A stretch of 13,495 nt of DNA from Deltaproteobacteria bacterium (GTDB lineage: Bacteria > Desulfobacterota > JAENJC01). A model generated the notes under the pieces. The model did no database searches and was not told where the DNA came from. It saw only the letters and a program-made list of their open reading frames with translations. The DNA is taken from NCBI GenBank assembly GCA_016208525.1, contig JACQYJ010000160.1:1-13495 (forward strand). The letters are read 5' to 3'. Shown here one piece after another: positions 1-7,357 of this stretch (position 1 is its first letter; every line of letters begins with the position of its first letter). A program made the translations under genes and the position numbers.

Positions 1-82
1 GAAAAGATTTAAAACAGGGGTTTTCCTTTTGTATTAAAGGGTTTCTTCTGTGTGCTCTGTGGTTCGATTGCAGGATTTAGGT
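1..82 (-). mobile_element. End of a MITE-like intergenic element (third copy, cut by the window edge)
   Basis: Positions 67-82 read ATTGCAGGATTTAGGT, the exact reverse complement of the 16-mer that opens the element at 5580. Just inside it (about 47-66) is the TCTGTG..CTCTGTGGTTCG block, matching the block inside the end at 7358-7396 and, less exactly, inside the end at 5800-5814. The interior (1-46) is AT-rich and recalls the 5731-5780 interior of the second copy. Only one end is visible; the other would lie left of the window. That this is a mobile, non-autonomous element is inferred from shared end structure; no transposase is present. Confidence 0.6.
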
Positions 83-85
83 TGT

Positions 86-120
86 AGTTCTTTGCGAGCT
101 TTGCGGCTTTGCGTGAGACG
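86..120 (-). repeat. Short-period CGCAAAG repeat
   Basis: Read on the minus strand this is CTCACGCAAAGCCGCAAAG followed by CTCGCAAAGAA, a GCAAAG unit recurring every 9 bases. Nearly the same sequence occurs in direct orientation at 10548-10578, so the two copies are inverted relative to each other. It sits between rodA and the neighbouring MITE-like end and codes for nothing visible. No intrinsic terminator for the rodA end of the operon could be recognised in 1-153. Confidence 0.65.
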
Positions 121-153
121 CCTTACTTTTAGACCTTAGTAGTTACAACTTCG

Positions 154-1248
154 TTACGCAAATCTCCTCATCCGTATATTCAAGAGGATCCCTATACCCA
201 GCAGTATTGTTATTAGGAAAGAACCCCCGTAGCTGAAGAACGGGAGCGGGACGCCTACAACCGGCATCAAACCTACTACCATCCCTATGTTTATAAGGAA
301 GTGCCATGAGATCATGGCAATCACCCCGAAGGAGAGGATGGTTCCAAACCTGTCCTTACACTCCTTTGCTATGCTTACCCCCCACAGAACGAGGAACAGG
401 AAGCCCATGATGACGATCATGGAGCCGATGAATCCCCACTCCTCCGCCAGGACGGAGAAGATGAAGTCTGTATGATGCTCAGGCAGAAATTGGAGCTGGC
501 TCTGCGTTCCTGACAGCAGGCCCCTGCCGAATATCTTTCCTGATCCTACTGCAATCTTTGACTGGATGATGTGATAACCCGAACCCAGCGGATCTGCTTC
601 GGGATTTAGGAATGTCATTAGTCTCATCTTCTGGTAGTCCTTCATAAAGCGCCAGAGTATCGGCGCTCCTGCTATAAGTGAAGAGCCGGCGATTAGAAGA
701 GATGGAAGCCTCACCCCTGCAAACAGTATTATGGAACCGAATATGGACAGGAGGATAAGGGCTGTGCCGAGGTCGGGCTGTTTCATTATCAATAGGGATG
801 GGACGCCTACCATCATGAAAGGCACGATCAGCTCCCGGAGGTAATATCCGCCGACCTTGTTCCTGTTGTAGAAGTATTTGGACAATGCGAGGATCAGGGC
901 CAGCTTCATCAGCTCCGACGGCTGATAGGTGCCCCCCATTATTCCTATCCAGCGTCTCGCCCCTCCGCCGGTTTTCCCGACCAGCAGTACCGCAACGAGA
1001 AGAAGGACGGAGAAGGCATATATCCAGTAGGCATATCTCTCAAGGTTTTTATAATCTATCTGCAGGACGATCACTATTCCTGCCAGCCCCATAAGGATGT
1101 AATAGATATGTTTCATGTAGACCGGAGTCCTTCCGGCGCTGAAACTGTAGGAAGCGCTATAGAGATTAATTATCCCAAGGATTGAGAAAAACAGCGTGAT
1201 GCCAAGTAAGGCCCAGTCGAAGTTGCTTATAAGTCGCCGGTCTATCAT
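154..1248 (-). CDS. rodA: Peptidoglycan glycosyltransferase RodA (SEDS family)
   Basis: RodA polymerises lipid II into glycan strands in the inner membrane during cell elongation, working as a complex with PBP2. The 364 residues match the usual family length (about 370) and form about ten hydrophobic segments. SEDS signatures visible are ARRW (97-100), QPSELMKLALIL (109-120), KQPDLGTALI (156-165), the loop FLPEHHTDFIFSVLAEEWG (254-272) and PLPFFSYGGS near the C-terminus. D261 in HTDFIF corresponds to the catalytic Asp of characterised RodA proteins (E. coli D262, family knowledge). The ATG overlaps the mrdA stop as ATGA and has GAGG five bases upstream, implying translational coupling. It is the last gene of the mre operon. 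Confidence 0.96.
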   Translation of the reverse strand: MIDRRLISNFDWALLGITLFFSILGIINLYSASYSFSAGRTPVYMKHIYYILMGLAGIVIVLQIDYKNLERYAYWIYAFSVLLLVAVLLVGKTGGGARRWIGIMGGTYQPSELMKLALILALSKYFYNRNKVGGYYLRELIVPFMMVGVPSLLIMKQPDLGTALILLSIFGSIILFAGVRLPSLLIAGSSLIAGAPILWRFMKDYQKMRLMTFLNPEADPLGSGYHIIQSKIAVGSGKIFGRGLLSGTQSQLQFLPEHHTDFIFSVLAEEWGFIGSMIVIMGFLFLVLWGVSIAKECKDRFGTILSFGVIAMISWHFLINIGMVVGLMPVVGVPLPFFSYGGSFLITILLGIGILLNIRMRRFA

Positions 1249-3149
1249 AGCGCCTCATCGTTGGTTGTATCAGATAGAGGTGCGGGTAAGGGTCCAGGTT
1301 TTTCCTCTGCCTGGACTCCATCTTTTCTCTGTTTTTCGAGGTCAAAGAAACTCTTGAGGATCTTTCCGGCAACCGGGGCTGCGGCGTGCCCGCCGCCGTA
1401 ACCACTGTGCTCGATAAAGACCACCACTGCAATCCTGGGGTCTTCTACTGGCGCAAATGATGCAAACCAGGCATGGTCCCTGAGCCGGTAGGCGAGTGCC
1501 TCGCCCTTGACCCTCTGGTCTGCCCTCATCGCCACCACCTGCGTGGTGCCTGTCTTTCCGCCGACCTTAATATCGTCAAGTCTGGCAGCATGCGCAGTCC
1601 CTCCAGGCTCGTTAACTACACCTTGCAGTCCGGTTTTTAGAAGCCCCACAGTCTCTGGCGAAAGAATGAGTTTTTTTCTGGCCTCGGGCAGCAAGGTCCT
1701 CAAGACCTTGCCGTCTGGGCCCACTAATGCCTTTGCGAGGTGCGGCTGATAAACATCTCCGCCGTTGGTAAGGGCTGCATAGGCCGTCAGGAGCTGAATG
1801 GGGGTGACAAGGTTGAAACCCTGTCCTATGGCACAGGAGAGTGTCTCACCCTCGAACCAGCGGGCGCCGAAGCGCTTCTGCTTCCACGACCTGTCGGGGA
1901 CGATCCCTGACTTTTCATCGGAGAGTTCTATCCCCGTGGGCTGGCCGAGGCCAAACTTCCGGGAGTACTCCGCAATCTTGTCTATGCCTAGCTTCAAGCC
2001 GACCTGATAAAAGTATGTATCGCAGGACTCGACTATGGCCCGGTGAAGGCTTACGCTCCCGTGACCGTCACTTTTCCAGCATCTGTAATTCCTGTTTCCG
2101 AACCTGTATGAGCCGTTGCACTGGAAGGTCGTATCCTTGGTTATGACCCCCTCCTCAAGGGCAGCAGCGGCAACAAGGGGTTTATAGGTAGATCCTGGAG
2201 GGTATTGACCCTGTATTGCCCTGTTCTGAAGCGGTTTCAAGGGGTCGTTTATAAGAAGGTTCCATTCCTCTGAATCCAGGGGGCCTGAAAACATATCAGG
2301 GTTGAAGGCAGGGCTGCTGATCATTGCAAGGATCTCTCCGTTACGCGGGTCCATGGCAACTACGGCCCCTGACTTGTCCTTAAATGCCTCCTCAGCTGCC
2401 TTTTGCAGTTCCAGGTCTATCGTTGTGACGAGATTGTTTCCAGGATAGGAGTCAACCTCTTTTATAATAGACAACTCCCTGCCGGAGGCATCTATTTCGA
2501 CATATTTCCCCCCGTCTACACCCTTGAGGTATGTCTCATACTTCAGCTCAAGCCCTGATTTACCGATAAGGGACCCCATCCTGTAGTCTGTATAAGAACC
2601 GACGCTGAGCTGTTTTTCAGTTACCTCCCCTATGTGGCCGAAGATGTGGGAGCCCAGGTTGCCGTATGGGTAGCTCCTCTTGGGGTCAATAGATACGGTG
2701 ATCCCAGGAAGATCAAGCCTGTTGGTCAAAAGCGTTGCAAGGGTCTCCCTGTCTATGTCCCTCTTTATCCGTACAGGCCGTATCGGAGATTCCCTCCGGA
2801 GGATTGTCTCAATATCTTCGGGTCTTGTCTTTATGATGCCGCTGACGTTCTTTATTGCTTCTTTCAGGTTTCCGGCATCCTCTTTAAGAAGAAAGACATC
2901 AAAGGCGGGTCGGTTGTCAACCATGACCTTTCCGAACCTGTCGAGGAGCATCCCTCTGACTGCCACTACTGGCCGTATCCTTACCCTGTTGTTTTCGGAT
3001 TTCTGACGGTAATTATCACCATTGAGTATCTGGAGATACCAGAGTCTTAAAAGTAAAACAACGGCGCCGATTACCACAATGGCAGAAAAGGTGAAGAGGC
3101 GGGCAGTCGCCCCGGCGACCCCTTCCCTCGAATATACCTCCATGTTCAT
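1245..3149 (-). CDS. mrdA: Penicillin-binding protein 2 (elongasome transpeptidase)
   Basis: A class B PBP that crosslinks new peptidoglycan in the periplasm and activates RodA. It has 634 residues. The N-terminus is short and cytoplasmic, followed by one membrane anchor (about 19-41), a pedestal/dimerisation region (about 55-220), then the transpeptidase domain. Active-site motifs are visible: S320-TYK (SxxK, nucleophile S320), S375-C-D377 (the SxN equivalent, SCD as usual in PBP2), and K532-TG. RGMLLDRFG (65-73) is the standard PBP2 N-terminal box. The C-terminal 30 residues are rich in Pro, Glu and Lys and look like a flexible tail. Start ATG 3149 overlaps the mreD stop (ATGA) and has AAAGGAC eight bases upstream; a second ATG six bases further in is less favoured. 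Confidence 0.96.
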   Translation of the reverse strand: MNMEVYSREGVAGATARLFTFSAIVVIGAVVLLLRLWYLQILNGDNYRQKSENNRVRIRPVVAVRGMLLDRFGKVMVDNRPAFDVFLLKEDAGNLKEAIKNVSGIIKTRPEDIETILRRESPIRPVRIKRDIDRETLATLLTNRLDLPGITVSIDPKRSYPYGNLGSHIFGHIGEVTEKQLSVGSYTDYRMGSLIGKSGLELKYETYLKGVDGGKYVEIDASGRELSIIKEVDSYPGNNLVTTIDLELQKAAEEAFKDKSGAVVAMDPRNGEILAMISSPAFNPDMFSGPLDSEEWNLLINDPLKPLQNRAIQGQYPPGSTYKPLVAAAALEEGVITKDTTFQCNGSYRFGNRNYRCWKSDGHGSVSLHRAIVESCDTYFYQVGLKLGIDKIAEYSRKFGLGQPTGIELSDEKSGIVPDRSWKQKRFGARWFEGETLSCAIGQGFNLVTPIQLLTAYAALTNGGDVYQPHLAKALVGPDGKVLRTLLPEARKKLILSPETVGLLKTGLQGVVNEPGGTAHAARLDDIKVGGKTGTTQVVAMRADQRVKGEALAYRLRDHAWFASFAPVEDPRIAVVVFIEHSGYGGGHAAAPVAGKILKSFFDLEKQRKDGVQAEEKPGPLPAPLSDTTNDEAL

Positions 3150-3658
3150 ACTTTTATGTCCTTTGAGCCCTCGTCCCTTTCATTTTTAAATCTGAGGGTC
3201 AGTTCCATCCTCTTTATGGCGGTTATGAGTATCGGGGAAAATAATGCTGTGACTATACCGTTCCCAACTGCCGTCCTGACAAACGGATAGATAGATATAT
3301 TAATACTGAAGAAGCTGAACAATGAATAGACGATGCCGCTGTATATAATAGAAAAAATAAATACCGTCAGGGTCTGGGCAAGACCGCTCTGCATGACTAT
3401 TCTCTTCCCGAGGACGAAGGAGAGGTAACATAGGGAAACCATGGAAAAGGAGTTTAACCCCAGGAGGGCGCCGGTAGTAACATCCAGAAAGTATCCCAGG
3501 ATGAAGGATATGACCAGTCCTGTTATGGGGGAATAAAACTGACCGACATATGTGACTATTATCAGGGTCGGATTCGGGCTTACCGGGAGGAGAGGCAAAC
3601 TCATCTGCCCCAGTATCAGGGTCAAAGCGGAAAGGGTCAGCAGTACAAGGTGAAGCAT
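3146..3658 (-). CDS. mreD: Rod shape-determining protein MreD
   Basis: A small integral inner-membrane protein of the elongasome that links MreC to the cytoplasmic filament and PBP2/RodA. It is hydrophobic almost throughout, with five to six predicted membrane segments and the family features SPNPTLIIVTYVGQFYSP and GLVISFILGYFLDVTTGALLGLNSF. The identification rests on these and on its position between mreC and mrdA. Start choice: ATG 3658 (170 aa) has AGGA five bases upstream and begins just after the mreC stop. A longer form from ATG 3685 (179 aa, N-terminus MRKTGDRIK) would overlap mreC by 20 bases and has no visible Shine-Dalgarno. It would, however, add positive charges ahead of the first membrane segment, so it cannot be excluded. 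Confidence 0.9.
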   Translation of the reverse strand: MLHLVLLTLSALTLILGQMSLPLLPVSPNPTLIIVTYVGQFYSPITGLVISFILGYFLDVTTGALLGLNSFSMVSLCYLSFVLGKRIVMQSGLAQTLTVFIFSIIYSGIVYSLFSFFSINISIYPFVRTAVGNGIVTALFSPILITAIKRMELTLRFKNERDEGSKDIKV

Positions 3659-3663
3659 TTTTA

Positions 3664-3667
3664 TCCT
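3664..3667 (-). promoter_or_regulatory. Ribosome binding site favouring the shorter MreD start
   Basis: On the minus strand the sequence reads GATAGGATAAAAATG: AGGA five bases before ATG 3658, overlapping the mreC stop codon TAG. The upstream ATG at 3685 is preceded by AATAACCGACTCCC, which shows no such site. Confidence 0.5.
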
Positions 3668-4502
3668 ATCTCCCGTTTTCCTCATGGGAGTCGGTTATTA
3701 CAAGGACTTCTTCGAGTTTTGAGAAGTTCACGGCGGGTTCTATCTCAACATATTGAAACATCAGCCCGGCTTTTTTGTCAACCCTTGAGACGGCGCCTAT
3801 TATGCATCCCTTTTTAAACACCCCGCCGATCCCGGAAGTGACCACAATATCACCCACTACGGCATCCGCGTTTTTGGAAAGGTATTTGAGCTGGACGAGG
3901 CCGGAATCCCCTCCTTCGGCTATGCCACTGTCCCGGCTCCTCTGTATTACGGCATCTACATCACTGTTTCTGTCTGTTATCAGAAGGACCTTGGAGGTAT
4001 TGGCGGATGAGCTGAGTATCTTCCCTATAACGCCTTCATTAGATACTACAGCCATACCGTTTCCGACACTGTCAATTAGGCCCTTATCTATTACTATGGT
4101 TTTAAACGAACTGAGAGGGGAGACCCCTATTACCCTTGCAGTCGTTGTTCCGTATCCGCTCGTTTCCTTAAAAGACAGCAGATCTCGGAGTCTCTGATTC
4201 TCCTGACCGGCCTCTTTCAGGGTATTTATCCTGCTCCTGAGTTCGGATGTTTCATCCATTAGCAGCCGATTTTCTTCTCTAAGGCCTATAAGGTATATAT
4301 AGCCGAACCATACATCCCGGAATGCCTGATAAGATGAGGTTATACCCCTCTGCGCAATTGAGGCTGAGTCTAAAAGGAGTTCGTCGAGCATGCTCAACTT
4401 CCCTCTTTTTTTTGCATCCATTGACATCTGGAGGATTGAAACGATCAGGAGGGACAGGAAGGTTAGATTGACTTTGTTCTTCTTTGTAAATCTAAGGAGC
4501 AT
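3666..4502 (-). CDS. mreC: Rod shape-determining protein MreC
   Basis: A bitopic inner-membrane protein whose periplasmic part scaffolds and activates PBP2 in the elongasome. The 278 residues fit the family. Visible in order are a basic N-terminus (RFTKKNK), one membrane segment (about 12-27), a coiled-coil stretch (about 74-108, rich in Glu, Arg and Leu), then the beta-rich MreC domain with ARVIGVSPLSSFKTIVIDKG, the GVIGKI turn, and LLITDRNSDVDAVIQRS. The ATG lies nine bases after the mreB stop with only a weak upstream purine stretch, so its translation is probably coupled to mreB. It directly precedes mreD, as in most mre operons. Confidence 0.94.
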   Translation of the reverse strand: MLLRFTKKNKVNLTFLSLLIVSILQMSMDAKKRGKLSMLDELLLDSASIAQRGITSSYQAFRDVWFGYIYLIGLREENRLLMDETSELRSRINTLKEAGQENQRLRDLLSFKETSGYGTTTARVIGVSPLSSFKTIVIDKGLIDSVGNGMAVVSNEGVIGKILSSSANTSKVLLITDRNSDVDAVIQRSRDSGIAEGGDSGLVQLKYLSKNADAVVGDIVVTSGIGGVFKKGCIIGAVSRVDKKAGLMFQYVEIEPAVNFSKLEEVLVITDSHEENGR

Positions 4503-4511
4503 GATACACCG

Positions 4512-5546
4512 TTACTGAATAGTCACATTCTTAAGAAGCGCTATCTGATCGAGAACCTTCCCGGCTCCCATAACTACGGCAGAAAGGGGGTCATCCGCAA
4601 TTATGATGGGGAGTCCGGTTGCCTCTCTGAGCAGTTTATCCAGGCCCTTTAGAAGCGCGCCTCCGCCTGCAAGGACGATCCCTTTGTCTACTATGTCTGC
4701 GCCGAGTTCAGGAGGGGTCCTTTCAAGCGCGACCTTTACGGCCTCCACGATGGCGTTTACAGGCTCGCTCAGGGCCTCCCTTGCTTCCTCGCTGCTGATG
4801 TCAACGGTTTTAGGTATTCCTGTGATCAGGTCCCTTCCTTTTACCTCAATGCTCCTTATCTCGTTCTCCGGGTAAGCGTTCCCGATGGTCATCTTTATAA
4901 CCTCGGCAGTCCTTTCACCTATCAGCAGGTTGTACTTTCTTTTTATGAACTGGATTATGGCATCGTCCATCCTGTCGCCGCCAACCCTTATCGACAGGCT
5001 GTATACAATCCCGGATAAAGAAATAACCGCAACCTCCGTGGTCCCGCCACCTATATCCACGATCATGTTGCCGGAGGCTTCTGTTATCGGGAGGCCGGCT
5101 CCAATAGCTGCCGCCATCGGCTCCTCAATCAGATAAACCTCCTTTGCCCCTGCGGAATGCGCGGAGTCCCTTACTGCCCTCTTCTCAACCTGGGTTATTC
5201 CTGAAGGTATTCCTATAACGATCCTCGGCCTGAGCAGCATCTTGCGGTTGTGCACCTTCTGGATGAAATAGCGAAGCATGGCCTCCGTTACCTCGAAGTC
5301 CGCTATTACTCCGTCCTTCAATGGCCTTATAGCCATAATGTTTCCCGGCGTCCTTCCTAGCATCTGCTTTGCCTCTTTTCCGACTGCCAGGACCCTTTTG
5401 ACCCCCCTTTCATCCTTCTGTACCGCAACCACAGAAGGCTCGTTCGCAACGATTCCCTTTCCCTTAACGAATATAAGTGTATTGGCAGTCCCCAGGTCTA
5501 TTGCAAGGTCGTTGGAAAACCTGCTTAGGATCGAATCAATAAACAT
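4512..5546 (-). CDS. mreB: Rod shape-determining protein MreB (bacterial actin)
   Basis: A cytoplasmic actin-like ATPase that forms membrane-associated filaments and steers the lateral wall machinery. The 344 residues are the canonical length. The actin-fold nucleotide motifs are intact: DLGTANTLIFVKGKGIVANE (17-36, phosphate 1), MIVDIGGGTTEVAVISL (phosphate 2, mid-protein) and GIVLAGGGALLKGLDKLL near the C-terminus (adenosine motif). The hydrophobic, basic N-terminus MFIDSILSRFSNDLAIDLG resembles other MreB starts and may contribute to membrane binding. ATG 5546 has AGGGAG seven bases upstream (plus-strand CTCCCT, 5554-5559). It is the first gene of the operon. No convincing promoter was seen in the upstream spacer, which is filled by a MITE-like element, so the promoter may lie inside that element. 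Confidence 0.97.
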   Translation of the reverse strand: MFIDSILSRFSNDLAIDLGTANTLIFVKGKGIVANEPSVVAVQKDERGVKRVLAVGKEAKQMLGRTPGNIMAIRPLKDGVIADFEVTEAMLRYFIQKVHNRKMLLRPRIVIGIPSGITQVEKRAVRDSAHSAGAKEVYLIEEPMAAAIGAGLPITEASGNMIVDIGGGTTEVAVISLSGIVYSLSIRVGGDRMDDAIIQFIKRKYNLLIGERTAEVIKMTIGNAYPENEIRSIEVKGRDLITGIPKTVDISSEEAREALSEPVNAIVEAVKVALERTPPELGADIVDKGIVLAGGGALLKGLDKLLREATGLPIIIADDPLSAVVMGAGKVLDQIALLKNVTIQ

Positions 5547-5579
5547 CTTTAATCTCCCTTGACAAGTATTTCTGGTTCA

Positions 5580-5814
5580 ACCTAAATCCTGCAATTGGCC
5601 GCAAATGCACGCAGATAATCGCGGATTTTGCTTGTTGGCCTGCCGGCTTGCAAGCTTACCAGCTTTTTTATCAGTGCAAATCCGTGTAAATCCGTGGCGA
5701 AATGCTTTTTTAGGTTAAATCTAAAGCATGAGAACACAGAGAAGAAAAGGGTTTTAAAAGGTTCTTATACTCAAAATTTATCTCTGTGTCCTCTGTGGTT
5801 TGCAGTTTTTAGGT
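5580..5814. mobile_element. MITE-like intergenic element, copy 2 (about 235 bp, diverged)
   Basis: It begins with ACCTAAATCCTGCAAT (5580-5595) and ends with TTGCAGTTTTTAGGT (5800-5814), an imperfect inverted repeat of that start. Inside the left end is TGGCCGCAAATGCACGCAG (5596-5614) and inside the right end TCTCTGTGTCCTCTGTGG (5781-5798), the same two blocks found in the 7358-7585 copy but in the opposite order, so this copy is inverted. A nested inverted repeat pairs ACACAGAGA (about 5734-5742) with TCTCTGTGT (5781-5789). Also inside are AAATCCGTGTAAATCCGTGG (5678-5697), the palindrome GCTTGCAAGC (5646-5655) and a stem ATGCTTT/AAAGCAT (5702-5729). A second end-like TTTTTTAGGTT at 5706-5716 suggests two nested or abutting units. 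It fills most of the 5547-5942 mreB/ppiD spacer; nothing else could be assigned there except the RBS at 5930. Confidence 0.6.
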
Positions 5815-5929
5815 ATTATTAATTTATCAAAACTGGCCGATTATATCAAGACAAATATGGAGGTCAGGCAAAAAACTATTGCATTTTATCCATAGTTGAA
5901 TTAATCTTACTCGGTTTAAATAGATTGCC

Positions 5930-5935
5930 GGAGGT
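5930..5935 (+). promoter_or_regulatory. Ribosome binding site deciding the PpiD-like start
   Basis: GGAGGT lies eight bases before ATG 5943. An in-frame TTG at 5925 would place this site inside the gene and adds only six residues, so ATG 5943 (MLDVMRKHAQSW..., the normal PpiD-type N-terminus) is chosen. Confidence 0.7.
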
Positions 5936-5942
5936 AATAAAG

Positions 5943-6521
5943 ATGCTTGACGTTATGAGGAAACATGCCCAGTCGTGGGCCATAAAAGGCCTGTTCGCCA
6001 TTATAATTGTCGTTTTTATCCTGTTCTGGACCGCGCCTGGGGAAAAAGGGACCGGGCTCCAGGTGGTTGCAACTGTTGACGACGCCACGATCACGTTGTC
6101 GGAATATCAAAAGTCCTTAGACAACATAATGAGCATCTACAGGAGCATTTACAAGGAGGGTCTATCTGAAGAGGCTTTGAAGGAGTTTAAGATAAAGGAG
6201 AAGGCCCTGGATAACCTCATTGACGCCAGGCTTTTATTTAAAGAGGCCGCAACCGCCGGCTTCAAGGTAAGCGACGCCGAACTTGTAGATTCCATTTCCG
6301 GGTACCCGGCTTTCCAGAAGGACAACGCATTTAATAAGGAGCTGTATCTGTCCGTGCTTAAGGCTAACCGTCTTACCCCTGAAGAGTTTGAGGATGGCCA
6401 GAAAAGAAGTATCCTTATCGGCAAGGCGGGAGGTCTCATAAAGGAAGGTGTAAAGATAAGCGATGAGGAGGCATGGGATACCTATGCAAGAGAGAAGGAA
6501 AAGGTTAATCTGGTTTATTAA
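5943..6521 (+). pseudogene. PpiD/SurA-like periplasmic chaperone, N-terminal part of a broken gene
   Basis: These 192 residues are the N-terminal half of a PpiD-type protein, a membrane-anchored periplasmic folding factor. Seen in order are a short basic cytoplasmic N-terminus (MLDVMRKHAQSWAIK), one membrane anchor (about 15-30, LFAIIIVVFILFW), and a SurA_N-like segment starting VATVDDATITLSEYQKSL and continuing through KALDNLIDARLLFKEA to VKISDEEAWDTYAREKEKVNLVY. In the family the chain continues after this as an extended linker and then a parvulin domain. Here a TAA follows VNLVY at 6519. The next frame carries the rest of the protein without the parvulin region, so this looks like the 5' half of one gene damaged by an internal deletion. 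An assembly error is the main alternative. Confidence 0.75.
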
Positions 6522-7317
6522 AACCGGGAAGGATGCCGGGGCAAAGCCGTTTGAAGAAGTGGTGGGCCAGGTTGCCGTCCTGTATAGAAAAGAGAGGGGC
6601 GCGGAGGTCCTCAGGGAAAAGGTCTACAAGTTCAGGGAAGATGCAGCGAAGGCCAAAAATCTGGAAGAGGAGGCGGCATCGGCGCAGCTTCCAGTTACAA
6701 AGACGGGTTTCTTTTCAGCCGGAGAGCAGGTGCCCGGCATAGGGATGAATTCCGGCTTTTACAGAGAGGCAGTCACAATGAAGGCCGGAGATATAAGCCG
6801 GCCAATAGAGACACCCACAGGGTACCTGATATTTAAGGTTGTTGAGAGGCAGGAGTCGAGGACGCCGGAGTATGGAGAGGTCAAGGAAAAGGCTGTTGCC
6901 GCAGTAAACCAGAAGAAGGCCGGGGAGATGGCGTTCAAGAAGGCTGAGGAGCTTCTTTCCGGCATGAGGGAAGGGAGGTTGATTATCTCCAAGTTGCCCT
7001 ACAAGGCTTTAGAGACCGGATTGTTTGGAATGGGTGGAAGTGTGCCAAACGCAGGGTTCTCTGAGGAGATGAGCAAGGCTGCCTTTTCTCTTTCAAAGGA
7101 GGCGCCTTATCCCGCAACCCCTTTTGTCATCAACAACATAACCTACATAATGAGGCTTAAGGAACGTGTTGAGGCAGATCAAGAAGGCCTGAAGACTGAA
7201 GAGGCATCCATTCGGGAGAGGCTGACACAGGAAAAGGGAGACGAAGTACTGAAGAGCTGGCTAAAGATAGCAAGGGCTAAGGCGAAGATAAAGAGGTACG
7301 AAGAGTTTTTGCAGTAA
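6520..7317 (+). pseudogene. PpiD/SurA-like chaperone, C-terminal part in the shifted frame
   Basis: This is the continuation of the upstream fragment in another frame (265 codons from the junction). It starts KTGKDAGAKPFEEVVGQVAV, the kind of sequence that normally follows the last strand of a parvulin domain (a tail of the FGYHIIKV type, then FEEV). It then shows a helical KERGAEVLREKVYKFREDA stretch, a degenerate second parvulin-like half (FFSAGEQVPGIG...FYREAVTMKAGDISRPIETPTGYLIFKVV) and the terminal helices of PpiD proteins. Joined with the upstream part it would give about 457 residues against roughly 620-640 for the family, so about 150-180 residues, including the first parvulin domain, are missing. 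Independent translation from ATG 6463 or 6484 is possible but would give a protein without a membrane anchor or signal peptide. Confidence 0.7.
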
Positions 7318-7329
7318 AAGGTTTTATCC

Positions 7330-7357
7330 TTGACATGTAATGACAAATAAATATAAT
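7330..7357 (+). promoter_or_regulatory. Perfect sigma-70-type promoter upstream of metK
   Basis: TTGACA (7330-7335) and TATAAT (7352-7357) match both consensus hexamers exactly, with a 16-bp spacer. Expected transcription start is about 7364-7366, giving a metK leader of roughly 257 nt. The -10 ends exactly where the MITE-like element begins (7358), so transcription would start inside the element end. Whether it is used has not been shown. Confidence 0.75.

Noticed and set aside
2634..3050. A 138-codon open frame antisense to mrdA (and others opposite mreB and mreC)
   Set aside because: They mirror well-supported elongasome genes and have no domain similarity or ribosome binding site.
5646..5669. 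Possible intrinsic terminator (AAGCT-TACC-AGCTT then T run) in the mreB/ppiD spacer
   Set aside because: The stem is only five base pairs and lies between two divergent genes, where no transcript needs to end.
5857..5895. A 12-codon open frame upstream of the ppiD-like gene
   Set aside because: Too short and without a ribosome binding site; expected by chance.
6513..6525. Programmed ribosomal frameshifting in the ppiD-like gene
   Set aside because: There is no classic slippery heptamer or downstream structure, such shifts are unknown to me in this family, and a frameshift would not explain the missing parvulin domain. A deletion explains both.
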